A DNA stretch of 64,000 nt from an uncultured archaeon (GTDB taxonomy: Archaea > Thermoplasmatota > Thermoplasmata > Thermoplasmatales > Thermoplasmataceae): NCBI GenBank assembly GCA_000965745.1, contig CP009479.1:124001-188000 (forward strand), given 5' to 3'. Positions 34,093 to 43,152 of this stretch are shown here, in pieces. The notes under the pieces were generated by a model that ran no database searches, was not told the DNA's origin, and saw nothing but the letters and a program-made list of their open reading frames with translations. The stretch's first letter is position 1, and every line of letters starts with the position of its first letter. Made by a program: the position numbers and the translations under genes.

Positions 34093-35658
34093 ATGGGCAC
34101 TTTTTCGTATGAACTTAGAAGGACTCTGTCCAGTAAGACTGTCATTATTCTAACTGCTGCAGTTATAGCTATTTCAGTTTTTTCAGCCATAAATACCGCG
34201 ACCAGTTCTCCAGGCCCCATCGGATTCAACAACAGTGTTGCTTATGGATACGGCTCAAACGGCAGCTACAGCATTGTAGTTTATATCCACAACGGATTTG
34301 GCCAGCCGATACAGGGTTCCAGGGTGATCGTCGGCCTGGGTAACAGTTCCACACTGACGGGGACATCTGATGCGATGGGCTATGCAAATTTCACGCTTTC
34401 AGGCGTCAACAGCACTGTGATAGAAAACCCGTCAAACTCCACCCAATGGGGCTTGCCGTTCAATTATACGACAAGCCGGGGAATGGTCAATTTCGGGATG
34501 CTGGATATGTACAGCAACTATTCCAATCCCTATTTCTTCAGTATCAGTTACTCGTACAAATTGCCCAATGGAACCCTGTACAATAAATCTCAGGATATAT
34601 CCAGGTACAGCATGAATTCCGTCAGCGTTCCCAACCAGCCTACTAAGTCCGCTCTGGATGTACTTTACGAAGGAGATGTCAGCCAGGGGTCACCGGAGGT
34701 TCTCTTGTATGTGATGCCCGTGAACGGAACTATTGAGCAGAACGGATACTCTGTCGGCTATTCCGCTCTCAACATCTCAGAGCAGAATATGACCTACTTT
34801 GGCACATACAGAAGCTTTTCCCATGTTGAGCTGAATCCGAAGAACCTTACAGGATCCAACGTAAACTACTACGTTTTTGCACTTTTCACCCCCTCTGGAA
34901 AACTTCTAACATCATTGGGGTTGGCCATAAACACACCCGAACAGGGAAACCAGGTAAGTGAAGCGTTCTACGGAACCCAGATGTCCATCATGGGGCTGTT
35001 CATTCCACTGATCGCGGCGGTATCGGCTTACGCAACCTATGGAAAGGATAAGACCCTAGGGGTTCTGGAATCAGTCCTGGCACGGCCGGTATCGAGAAAA
35101 GGCCTGATCCTGTCCAGATACCTTGCAAACCTGTCAGCGGTATTTGCAGCAACCTTTGTGGCGTTCCTGGTTTCGTCTCTTGTTTATGGAATTTATCTTG
35201 GAAACAGGATACCGGCAGATACTTTCCTTTCAGGATTATGGTCACTGTTTGCCGCAAGTGCTGCATACATAGGCCTGGTATACATGGCTTCGAATTTTAC
35301 CAAATCCAGCGGGGCGCTCCTTGGATTTGCAATCGGGATTTTCATTGTGTTTGATTTCCTATGGACATTTGCTGGAGCAGACCTCATTCCGTTTCTGATC
35401 ACTTCGTTGTTGCTGCATATACCTTCAGGGAGCCTGCAGTATGTCCAGTCGTTCGTGGACTTGTATTACATATCCCCGGCTGGCCTTCCGAACATAACCA
35501 GCCTTATTATCACCGGTTCTGCCTACTCCACGATTTATGCCAGGAGCTCAGAATTTGTGCAGGTAGGCCTCACCTACTTCAATGTCATACTCATAGGTAT
35601 CCTTTGGAGCGTGGTTCCACTTGTACTGAGCGTCATAGCCTTCGTGAAGAGAGGGTGA
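34093..35658 (+). CDS. ABC-2 type permease with large external domain (copy 1)
   Basis: 521 residues from the ATG at 34093 (a longer upstream frame lacks coding character). N-terminal span (TVIILTAAVIAISVFSAI), then about 270 external residues rich in Asn-x-Ser/Thr sequons and containing an Ig/carboxypeptidase-regulatory-like repeat (GFGQPIQGSRVIVGLGNS, GYANFTLSGVNS). A cytoplasmic coupling stretch (TYGKDKTLGVLESVLARPVS) and five C-terminal spans follow. Paralogue of the permease at 36710, with the same order of domains. It is separated from the ATPase gene by 122 bases with a TATA-like AACATTTAAATTT before the ATPase, so it may be transcribed separately. Confidence 0.83.
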   Translation: MGTFSYELRRTLSSKTVIILTAAVIAISVFSAINTATSSPGPIGFNNSVAYGYGSNGSYSIVVYIHNGFGQPIQGSRVIVGLGNSSTLTGTSDAMGYANFTLSGVNSTVIENPSNSTQWGLPFNYTTSRGMVNFGMLDMYSNYSNPYFFSISYSYKLPNGTLYNKSQDISRYSMNSVSVPNQPTKSALDVLYEGDVSQGSPEVLLYVMPVNGTIEQNGYSVGYSALNISEQNMTYFGTYRSFSHVELNPKNLTGSNVNYYVFALFTPSGKLLTSLGLAINTPEQGNQVSEAFYGTQMSIMGLFIPLIAAVSAYATYGKDKTLGVLESVLARPVSRKGLILSRYLANLSAVFAATFVAFLVSSLVYGIYLGNRIPADTFLSGLWSLFAASAAYIGLVYMASNFTKSSGALLGFAIGIFIVFDFLWTFAGADLIPFLITSLLLHIPSGSLQYVQSFVDLYYISPAGLPNITSLIITGSAYSTIYARSSEFVQVGLTYFNVILIGILWSVVPLVLSVIAFVKRG

Positions 35659-35780
35659 GTGTATGTTAATATTTTCCATACATGCAATGACTGAACAATG
35701 GGAACGACATAGCAATTAACCACCAAATATTACATTCTTGCTACCTATTTTGCCTCCGTAAGAACATTTAAATTTTATGA

Positions 35781-36713
35781 ATGGGAATACCTACTGTGAT
35801 AGAGGTAGAAGATTTTACTAAGACCTTCGGCAGGAATGATGAGCCTGCTGTAAAGAGCATAAGTTTTGAGGTCCAGAATGGCGAGATACTCGGACTCGCC
35901 GGGTTGAACGGTGCAGGAAAAACTACTACAATTCGCGCCATTAGTGGCATAATCCTACCATCAACGGGAACAATAACTGTTGACGGGCACAACATAGTAA
36001 CCGATAAGATACAGGCATCAAGGGGCATTGGCTGGGTACCTGAGTTCCCAAATTTCGAGCCGAATGCACGGGCCATACCGCTACTGAAATATTATGCGGG
36101 ATTCTATGGCATAAAGGGGCAGGAGGCCGAAAAGCTGGCCAGGGAACTGCTTAGGCAGGTTGACCTTGAACCGGCGGTGAGGAAGAAACTTCGCTCATAT
36201 TCACAGGGAATGAAGAAGAGGTTCGCACTCGCATCTGCAATGTTCTCTTCCCCCCAGAACTTCCTCTTTGACGAGACCCTCAATGGCCTGGACCCTGAGG
36301 GCATAAATTATCTCAGGAAACTGATAGTAAAATTCAAAGAAGAGGGGAAGGCGATTTTTCTTTCATCGCACATATTGAATGAGCTCGAAAACCTTGCCGA
36401 CAGGACAATCATAATACACAGGGGAGAGATAATTGAAACTCTGAGCAGAGACAGGATGAGGAACCTTGGAAAGCCTGTCCTGAAGGTGAGGCTCAACAAG
36501 GTTGATAGTCAAGCAATAAAGCTTCTCGAAGAGTACGGCACAGTGTCAGTTGAAGGCGACACCCTCACCGTTATTAACCTCAAATCGGGCCCGGGTTCAG
36601 CGGATGATGTTAATGCTGAACTGATAAAGGCAGGCTACAAAGTCTCGATGTTCAACGTGCAGGGAGCCAGCCTCGAAGAGTATTTCTTCCAGCTTGTGGG
36701 TGAGAAGAAATGA
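35781..36713 (+). CDS. ABC transporter ATPase for the ABC-2 permeases
   Basis: 310 residues. Walker A GLAGLNGAGKTTTIRAISG, Q-loop-region GWVPEFPNFEPNA, signature YSQGMKKRFALASAM, Walker B NFLFDETLNGLDP, and switch His in IFLSSHILNELE. A C-terminal 80-residue extension is typical of drug/lipid exporter subunits. The stop overlaps the second permease by 4 bases. It probably energises one or both flanking ABC-2 permeases; export of a cell-surface component, an antimicrobial or a lipid is possible. Confidence 0.93.
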   Translation: MGIPTVIEVEDFTKTFGRNDEPAVKSISFEVQNGEILGLAGLNGAGKTTTIRAISGIILPSTGTITVDGHNIVTDKIQASRGIGWVPEFPNFEPNARAIPLLKYYAGFYGIKGQEAEKLARELLRQVDLEPAVRKKLRSYSQGMKKRFALASAMFSSPQNFLFDETLNGLDPEGINYLRKLIVKFKEEGKAIFLSSHILNELENLADRTIIIHRGEIIETLSRDRMRNLGKPVLKVRLNKVDSQAIKLLEEYGTVSVEGDTLTVINLKSGPGSADDVNAELIKAGYKVSMFNVQGASLEEYFFQLVGEKK

Positions 36714-38251
36714 TACCTCTCTTGTATGAATTTATTCGCGCAATTAAAAGCAAAACAGTCATAATACTGACCGTTGTGATAATCCTTTTCTCTCTAGGTA
36801 TAGCGTTTGGCCTTGCGACGGGCGTTACTACAACCTCTCCACAGAACCAGTACCAGACCTACGCCTATGGGTACGGATACAACGGAAGTTACAACTTCAC
36901 TGTTATAATCCAAAACGGATACGGTGACCCTGTGCAGGGGTCAGTGGTGAACGTTAGCCTTCAAGACGGAGTAGTTCTCCATAAGCCAACAAATGCCAAT
37001 GGAATTGCAAATTTTACACTGACAAATGTGAATAGTTCAGTTCTGAGTCCTCAGCCGGGAACAAACTTCGCACTCCTTCAATTTAACTACACAACTACCC
37101 TTGGATTTCCAATTACTAATTCCATGATAGTATACACTACCGAGCAGAACAATTCCTATTTCTTCCATCAATACAGCGGTCTGGACTCCCCGAAGTCGAA
37201 CCTGTACAACAGTAGCAGATACTCCATGAATACGGTTTCAATCCATAATTTGCAGAACAGAAGAGGCATAAGTTTCCAGTATATGGGTGGATACAACAGT
37301 TCCATTCCAACGGTGAGCCTGTACTACGAGAAGTTCAACGTCAGCAATGGATACAGTCTTAATTTCAGCGCGCTCACTGAAAACAACATGACTCATTACG
37401 GCACCTACAACTCATACTTCCAGAAACTCAATCTTGAGAACCTGTCAGGTGGGAATAATGAAATGTATGTTTTCGCACTGTTCACACCATCAGGACAGAG
37501 GGTCTCTATTGTGCAGGTATTTGTCCAAACCAGTGCAAGCAGCACTAATGTAAACAGCCTCTTCTTCTCCGGTGAGATGCTTCTCTTGGGTCTTTTTGTT
37601 CCTTTGATGGCTGCGGTTTCTGCGTATATGACGTATGGCAAGGATCGAACCGGTAATGTTCTGGAGTCCGTTCTGGTAAGGCCGGTATCTAGACGTGGGT
37701 TGTTGTTTTCCAGGTATGTTGCAAATACACTTGCTGTGCTGATAGCTGCTGTTGCTTCATTTGCCGTGACATCGATTGTTTTTGAACACTATCTGGGAAG
37801 AAGCCTGCCGGTAGATACCTTTACCTACGGCCTATGGGCATTATTCATAGGAATAGCCGGGTTCATAGGACTGGTTTATCTTGCTTCCAACTTCATGAAG
37901 TCGCAGGGAGCATTGCTTGGATTTGCGATGGCGATCTTCTTCGTGCTGGATTTCTTCTGGACATTCCTTGCCCTGATCCCAAACTTACTGGTGTCATATG
38001 TCCTCAGGCTCCCCATTGGAAGCCTTGCGTACGGAAAAGCACTCATCGCACTGGATTATTCCACGCCGGTGGGATTTGGCCAAATTGCAAACTACATACT
38101 CAGTGGAAGCACTGCGAGTCTTGTTGGGAATGTTCAAGGTGCAACGCTGGCTGATCTGGGCCTTACACCAACAGTTATGATTGCTCTTGGAATAGTGTGG
38201 ATAGTGGTCCCTATTGCCCTGGCAATATATTTCTTCTCCAAGAGGGATTGA
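36710..38251 (+). CDS. ABC-2 type permease with large external domain (copy 2)
   Basis: 513 residues. Same plan as the 34093 protein: a TM helix (TVIILTVVIILFSLGIAF), an external domain starting with a paralogous repeat (GYGDPVQGSVVNVSLQDG, GIANFTLTNVNS) and many N-glycosylation sequons, a coupling segment TYGKDRTGNVLESVLVRPVS, and five C-terminal spans ending in a basic tail (FFSKRD). Its ATG overlaps the ATPase stop. The external part is clearly more diverged than the coupling helix region. Function as an exporter half is inferred; the substrate is unknown. Confidence 0.85.
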   Translation: MIPLLYEFIRAIKSKTVIILTVVIILFSLGIAFGLATGVTTTSPQNQYQTYAYGYGYNGSYNFTVIIQNGYGDPVQGSVVNVSLQDGVVLHKPTNANGIANFTLTNVNSSVLSPQPGTNFALLQFNYTTTLGFPITNSMIVYTTEQNNSYFFHQYSGLDSPKSNLYNSSRYSMNTVSIHNLQNRRGISFQYMGGYNSSIPTVSLYYEKFNVSNGYSLNFSALTENNMTHYGTYNSYFQKLNLENLSGGNNEMYVFALFTPSGQRVSIVQVFVQTSASSTNVNSLFFSGEMLLLGLFVPLMAAVSAYMTYGKDRTGNVLESVLVRPVSRRGLLFSRYVANTLAVLIAAVASFAVTSIVFEHYLGRSLPVDTFTYGLWALFIGIAGFIGLVYLASNFMKSQGALLGFAMAIFFVLDFFWTFLALIPNLLVSYVLRLPIGSLAYGKALIALDYSTPVGFGQIANYILSGSTASLVGNVQGATLADLGLTPTVMIALGIVWIVVPIALAIYFFSKRD

Positions 38252-38485
38252 GAGCCTTAATATGAATGAGTTAAATTTTATTCCCTTTTTTATATTTATT
38301 TTCCTCTGAATTTTTCTTGTTCCTACAAGAGCAAATGGTAAAGCATTTACACAATTCAGCTAGTTTTCAATATAATAAAAGTTGTTATTCCTCCAACGGA
38401 TTAATGAACCTGCAGGGAGAGAGCCGACATACCCTCTGTCTACTGCGGTCCTGCTGATATCTGGTTTAGCGTTGAACTTTAATAT

Positions 38486-39740
38486 GGGTGTCCCCTAAAA
38501 GTTGGGGGTAACCTGAGACATCCTGCCAACAGATAGCTTATATTCTTGGGCACTGAAGCCATAGGACCGCTTGAATGCGATACGGATCCTGTTTTTTCAG
38601 GCCTTCAACAATGCCTGAACTTATGCCCGATCTTATTGCTTCGAGAATGCCTTCCATGTGCCGCCACATGGACTTTGCAAGCCTGATGATCTCGGGCATC
38701 CTTGACCTTCTTGCCCAGGATATCCACTTTGCAAGATAGTCCACAACCATCTCATTTCTCAGGGACCAGAGCCTCTGCAGTGACTCCTTGAAATGATATG
38801 CATGTGTGACCTGGAGATCGAGCTTCCTGATATCTTTCAGCTTCTCCTTCTGCTTTTCACTGAGCTTATCAGGATTCATGAACAATGTGTACCGAGTGCC
38901 CTTGAGTATGACATTCTCCCTGGCCTCCTTCCTCCTGATTTTATCAAGTGCATCGTTCATCATCTTGATCACATGGAAGTGATCAAAGACGATCTGAGAG
39001 TCGGGGATATACTTCTCAGCACCGGATATGAACGATGGATCCATGTCCATGGAGACATGCTCTATTCCTTTCGGATCAATGAACGGATTCTTCTGCAGGA
39101 ATCTGAGGAACACCTCCGATTCCTTTCCCTCCTCGATGTGAATTATCCTGCTGTTCCTTATGTCGTAGAACAGCGTCGCATAAACATGATGCTTTTCAAC
39201 TGAGAATTCATCAACTCCCGGCACTGAAATATCCGAGATATCCTGCTCCTTTCTTGCCTCTTCAACATAGTGCCTGAGGATTCTCCACACAGAATCGTCG
39301 CTTATTCCGATCATTCTTGATACGGCGAGTGGAGGCATTTCCCTGCACATCTCCACTATCATCGCCTCGAAGTGAAGGGAGAAGCCTGATCCCCTGCTTG
39401 CCCATGGCATGTCCACCGTCTTCTTCCCATGCTCGGAGCAGAGTATCCTAAGCTCCCTTGCATGCACGTACGTGGGGTACTGGAAAATGTTCAGGTGCCT
39501 CCATGTCCTCTCAGTTGTGTCGTGCACTCCCGCCGATTCATGACACACGGGACATGGGAATTTAGAGCCTCTGGGGAAATCAATGGTGATGTCCACCCTC
39601 TTCTCATTGTGATCAAACCTTATTTCCTTTATTTTCCAGGGTTCCTCAAGGCATAGAAGCTTACTGAACAATCCCTCTGAATCCATGGATTGTGATCGAA
39701 AAGGAATTTATTATTTACCCCCAGTGATCGAGAGAGAACC
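38486..39740 (-). mobile_element. ISL3-family insertion sequence (near-complete copy)
   Basis: 1255 bp. The outermost 26 bases of each end form an imperfect inverted repeat: both begin GG and share the inner GGGGGTAA; about 15 of 26 positions match. The element encodes one transposase (frameshifted). An 8-bp target duplication, usual for ISL3, is not seen (TTTAATAT on the left, TCTTTTAT on the right). The right end lies inside a neighbouring gene. A second, truncated copy is at 52224-52838 in the same orientation; homology to it ends at the same right tip, which confirms the boundary. Confidence 0.8.
38495..39686 (-). pseudogene. ISL3 transposase with frameshift near the 3' end
   Basis: Reads as 382 residues ending at 38538, but the true C-terminus is in the +1 frame. 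At the A-run on the coding strand (T6 at 38592-38597) removing one A turns the tail into VEGLKNRIRIAFKRSYGF..., the normal ISL3 ending, which then stops at 38495 for about 396 residues. N-terminal zinc-finger Cys pair FPCPVCHE, HTH around LAVSRMIGISDDSVWRILRH, and DDE residues in PGVDEFSV, SMDMDPSFISG and SSGIVEG. Either a real frameshift or rescued by slippage on the A-run. A 12-bp palindrome AATCCATGGATT covers the start codon. Confidence 0.8.
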
Positions 39741-40373
39741 TCTTTTATTCAACACATCCTGAACCAATGGCATGAGTTCTTCAGGTATACGCAGGTCCCT
39801 CTTATCAAAATCTATAATTTTTGACAGCTCAAGTTCAGACAGCAATGTGTTGTAGCCCTGGCCTTTTACACCTTGTTTGAACCCTTTCCTCCCCGCCAGT
39901 GTCTGGTTCTCGTAGTAGTTTCTATATCTTCTCCCCTCTTCATTAAGTTCTAAAATCGCATTGAGGACTGATCCTCCTTGGTTTCCAAATTTTTCAAGGA
40001 ATTCTTTGATCCGATCTCTGAACATGTCCCAATTTGAACTTTGTGTGAACTCCTTATTTTTTCCATTAAACGTGTAATATTCCCCGTTGAAATCATAGAA
40101 ATCGTTGAGCATCTCCTTGTTTTGTGATAGCCAGTCATTTAACTTCTGATCTGAAATCAGCCTTGCAACCTCTTTGGTCACTTTGTCACTATCAAATCCT
40201 TTGTATTTGTCGTCGTAGCCGTTATCATTGAAGCCAAGACAGTAGTCCGATTTCAGTTCTCTGCACAACTTGAACAGTAGGTTTTCCTCCAGGGTTCTGC
40301 CAGAATAAGACTGAGGACATATTTTTGAAAGGAGAAGAAATCGCTCTTCCTCTTTAGAATTATGTCTGCTCAT
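39711..40373 (-). CDS. Unknown protein whose C-terminus is supplied by the IS end
   Basis: 220 residues. Acidic, tyrosine-rich middle (NDWLSQNKEMLNDFYDFNGE), with no family recognised. The last nine codons (GSLSITGGK) lie within the ISL3 terminal inverted repeat, so the IS has replaced the native 3' end; the original protein was probably longer. Base composition is more AT-rich than the neighbouring chromosomal genes, as in other island genes. Confidence 0.6.
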   Translation of the reverse strand: MSRHNSKEEERFLLLSKICPQSYSGRTLEENLLFKLCRELKSDYCLGFNDNGYDDKYKGFDSDKVTKEVARLISDQKLNDWLSQNKEMLNDFYDFNGEYYTFNGKNKEFTQSSNWDMFRDRIKEFLEKFGNQGGSVLNAILELNEEGRRYRNYYENQTLAGRKGFKQGVKGQGYNTLLSELELSKIIDFDKRDLRIPEELMPLVQDVLNKRGSLSITGGK

Positions 40374-40815
40374 ATTTTGTTAGCAGTAATCTGGATAAAT
40401 ATCTTTCCCTTCATGACATAATGTATTGACTCATGTGTTCCGACCCGTTAAAATCGCTTCTAATCGAACCAGAATGACACCTTGAGTTGAGTCTATGGGG
40501 CACCCTTTTTCTTTCCATTAATCTTCCATCACTTGTAACTTCACGGGTCAAGCTTGCACGGAATTCAAGAAGTCATTTCTTTCAGAGTAGACGCCGAGTA
40601 GGCAAGGATCAGACTGGAAAATGCAAATCACATGGTATCAGCAAAAGTAACCAAAAAATAGCGTAACAAAACTTCTCCCTGATGTCGGTGATTATGTGAG
40701 GGGGAAAGATCATCTGGAGTTCATATCATGCCTGATTAGTGCTTCACCGAATAGCTCTCGCCCTTCTGAATGGTAAAAATGTTTATATTCTATATCACGT
40801 AAATCCCGATAGAGG
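40374..40815. other. 442-bp intergenic stretch in the island
   Basis: No convincing gene. Holds the promoter of the 40816 operon: TTTATATTC around 40780-40790, about 28-30 bases before the GTG. A short open stretch (LLPDVGDYVRGKDHLEF, about 40675-40780) may be a remnant of a lost gene. Sequence is AT-rich and shows no tRNA or repeat array. Confidence 0.45.
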
Positions 40816-41913
40816 GTGTTTTTAATCGAGACTCAGAAGTTGACTGCAAAACTAAAATATGCTTTTAATGAACTGTCGAAAGACAGGGGTGTTGGATATA
40901 ACCTATTTTTCGTTTGGCCTGTATTCTCGCAAAACCTGATTTATACACTTCAGAAGGCTGGAGCAGAAAAGATCTCACCAAACCAATATCGTGTTATGTG
41001 TACTCAGAACGATGTCAGTTTCTATAGAACGAGGAAACTGTTCGGATCTGATTTTGTTGTAAATGTCTTGGAAGGTGATCAGTATGGCGTTGTAAATGGA
41101 GTTATTAATAAAACGAATTGGAGGGATATTGGAAAAGCAAAATTGGCATTACGCGAGGTTGGACTTAACAACGTTAGCATAACACCTACCTCGTTGTACA
41201 ATTTTTTACTTAACACTCATAATTACGAAGGTTTTCTTCTGAAAGAGTACAGAGCAGGTGCCCCCAAGCTTCAATCTTACTTTAAGGATGACCATGTAGA
41301 TGTTAATCAGAGAATTGTGCTAGAAAAATTAGAAAATGATTGGGCATACGGAATCCGCCCCTATCAAGCAACGCTTAAAGAACCCAGTAAGAGTGTCGAG
41401 ATAAGATTTTACAGTCAAGGTTTTATTTCTATGGCTGTTCTTCCAAAGAGCTTTGGTGTTGTTACAAAACTTATAAGCCACATGTTTAAGGATCATCAAA
41501 AGGCTTTAAATAAGGTATCAGAAGCTGGTAGAGAGCGTTTAAAAACTCCCTCGGTCAACTTGGTTAGACACAAGAATTTGATCCTAAGGCTTGAAGATTA
41601 TGATACTGCATCGAACGGCAAATCACAATCGGCCTTGAGTTACGATGAGGACCGTTTAAATAGCCTTCTTTTGTATCTATCGGAATTTGCCGAGATCTAT
41701 GGAAAGAGGATAGAGGGGCGTTCGTTGGTTTTTAACCTATTATATGAGAAGACACCAGAAAGCGATGAAGTTAATCCAACATTTTCAGTAGACATAACCC
41801 CTAAAAGAGTTCTCGTTAGCCCTACGGGCCCTGTGAACAAAGAGAACTTGATCCATCTGTATTACGGAATAGAAAGGTTCTATAACGTAACTTCAAAGAG
41901 TGATGTAAATTAA
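40816..41913 (+). CDS. Unknown island protein, first gene of a two-gene operon
   Basis: 365 residues from a GTG. No known domain recognised. Mixed alpha/beta character, with a conserved-looking middle (NDWAYGIRPYQATLKE, SVEIRFYSQGFISMAVLP) and a C-terminal SLLLYLSEFAEIYGKRIE. No membrane segment or signal peptide. Lower GC and different codon use (TTA, ATA, AAA frequent) from the flanking chromosome indicate transfer. Coupled to a downstream gene with a nuclease-like pattern, so a defence role is plausible, but it is inference from position only. Confidence 0.7.
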   Translation: MFLIETQKLTAKLKYAFNELSKDRGVGYNLFFVWPVFSQNLIYTLQKAGAEKISPNQYRVMCTQNDVSFYRTRKLFGSDFVVNVLEGDQYGVVNGVINKTNWRDIGKAKLALREVGLNNVSITPTSLYNFLLNTHNYEGFLLKEYRAGAPKLQSYFKDDHVDVNQRIVLEKLENDWAYGIRPYQATLKEPSKSVEIRFYSQGFISMAVLPKSFGVVTKLISHMFKDHQKALNKVSEAGRERLKTPSVNLVRHKNLILRLEDYDTASNGKSQSALSYDEDRLNSLLLYLSEFAEIYGKRIEGRSLVFNLLYEKTPESDEVNPTFSVDITPKRVLVSPTGPVNKENLIHLYYGIERFYNVTSKSDVN

Positions 41914-42952
41914 ATCTCCAAACAAAGAGAAGAGGGAAACTCATATCCGAAGAGCAATCGAACATGCAAAATTCAAATATGTAATTCAAAGGTTGTTCAA
42001 CGACGAAAATGCTACACACGGACACGCTTATCTGGCGTCAGACATTTTTACCTCATTAGAGGATAAGAAGGATGGGTCATGGGACCTCTTAATATGTGAA
42101 ATAGAGGGCTTAGTAAAGAATGAGATCCACCCTATATTTATTGAGGTCAAGTCAACCTTCGAAGACAATGAAAAGTTAGTGGGAGAGATTGTAGCCAAGA
42201 TCAAAAAAACTGAAGAGCTGGCCAAGAACAACGTTCAAGACCTGATACTATCTCAAATATCGGCTGTTGACCCAAAGAAATTCACAATGAGGTGGGATAA
42301 AGCCGAATATGTTGTATTCATTCCAGGCAGACTTTCCATGGGCATCGTTGACTATATTGCCTCTAATTCAAAGAAATGGAAGAATAAAACAGGACTGGTG
42401 ATTTGGTCATACGACAAGGGAGACACTGAACGAGATGTAATACAAATTCCTTATAACCATAGAAATGATATCAAGACTTGTCGAAATATTGACAATGCCA
42501 AATGTAACCTATGCCTATGTAATCATTATAGCTCAAAGATGGCCTCGTTCTTCAGGCATGTTGACAAGCAGGAATTGGAAAAGCCAAGAATAATGCCTTC
42601 TAAGCACAAGTATGTAGACCCAGTTGTAAACATTATTTCAATACTTCACGTGGGAAAATTATTCAGATCTAATGAGAAGAATCTCACCTTGAACGACATC
42701 AAGGAACGTGTTAAACGTTTTTTTATTGATTATAGTATCGAATTGGACAAACAAGAGATTGAATTTTTGATTTACCTGATGAATCGCGGAAAGATTATCC
42801 TTAAAACAAAGGGAGATCCAATGGGAGCTTATCACTTGAATAAGGATATTGCAGATGCTCTAGAAGATGAGAAGCTATTAACGGAAGAAATCGTGAAGCG
42901 AACAGTAAACAACAAGCTGCCTGACACCTTCCTCGAACAATTTGATAAATAG
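41909..42952 (+). CDS. Putative PD-(D/E)xK nuclease, second gene of the operon; possible ATT start
   Basis: About 347 residues if started at the ATT at 41909, 319 from a TTG at 41993. The extra upstream codons (IKSPNKEKRETHIRRAIEHA) read like protein, and AGAGTGAT, a Shine-Dalgarno-like site, is 4 bases before the ATT, which also overlaps the upstream stop. Near residue 60-85: SWDLLICEIEG then PIFIEVKSTFEDNE, giving D-x(17-20)-ExK of the PD-(D/E)xK nuclease superfamily. A later Cys cluster (CRNIDNAKCNLCLCNH) may bind zinc, and the C-terminal third looks like winged helix. Probable DNA-cleaving component of an undescribed two-gene system. Confidence 0.65.
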   Translation: MKSPNKEKRETHIRRAIEHAKFKYVIQRLFNDENATHGHAYLASDIFTSLEDKKDGSWDLLICEIEGLVKNEIHPIFIEVKSTFEDNEKLVGEIVAKIKKTEELAKNNVQDLILSQISAVDPKKFTMRWDKAEYVVFIPGRLSMGIVDYIASNSKKWKNKTGLVIWSYDKGDTERDVIQIPYNHRNDIKTCRNIDNAKCNLCLCNHYSSKMASFFRHVDKQELEKPRIMPSKHKYVDPVVNIISILHVGKLFRSNEKNLTLNDIKERVKRFFIDYSIELDKQEIEFLIYLMNRGKIILKTKGDPMGAYHLNKDIADALEDEKLLTEEIVKRTVNNKLPDTFLEQFDK

Positions 42953-43034
42953 CCAAATCCCAGTCTTCACGTTAGAGAATTGTAACAGGTACAGAGACGA
43001 TGAGGAATGCATATAGATTTATCTGTGAGACATA

Positions 43035-43096
43035 TTCAGGGCCTCCAGGGTAGGTAAAACCTGAACAGCGTGCATGGCATTGGCCTCGGCCATGCA
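43035..43096. repeat. Two adjacent hairpins between convergent genes
   Basis: TTCAGG (43035-43040) pairs with CCTGAA (43060-43065); then TGCATGGC (43071-43078) pairs with GCCATGCA (43089-43096). The second is a strong 8-bp stem. Lies between the convergent 41909 and 43153 genes, so it may mark a bidirectional transcript end or a small structured RNA. Confidence 0.4.
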
Positions 43097-43152
43097 TATT
43101 GCCTTATTATTTAAAATTCTCAACCAGATAGATCTACTTCTGAATTACTGAA

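Noticed and set aside
38478-39748. Target-site duplication around the ISL3 copy
   Set aside because: The 8 bases on the two sides (TTTAATAT and TCTTTTAT) are not the same; resemblance is only AT-richness.
40675-40780. Short open stretch before the 40816 operon
   Set aside because: About 35 codons with no start or ribosome site and no homologue recognised; noted as a possible remnant only.
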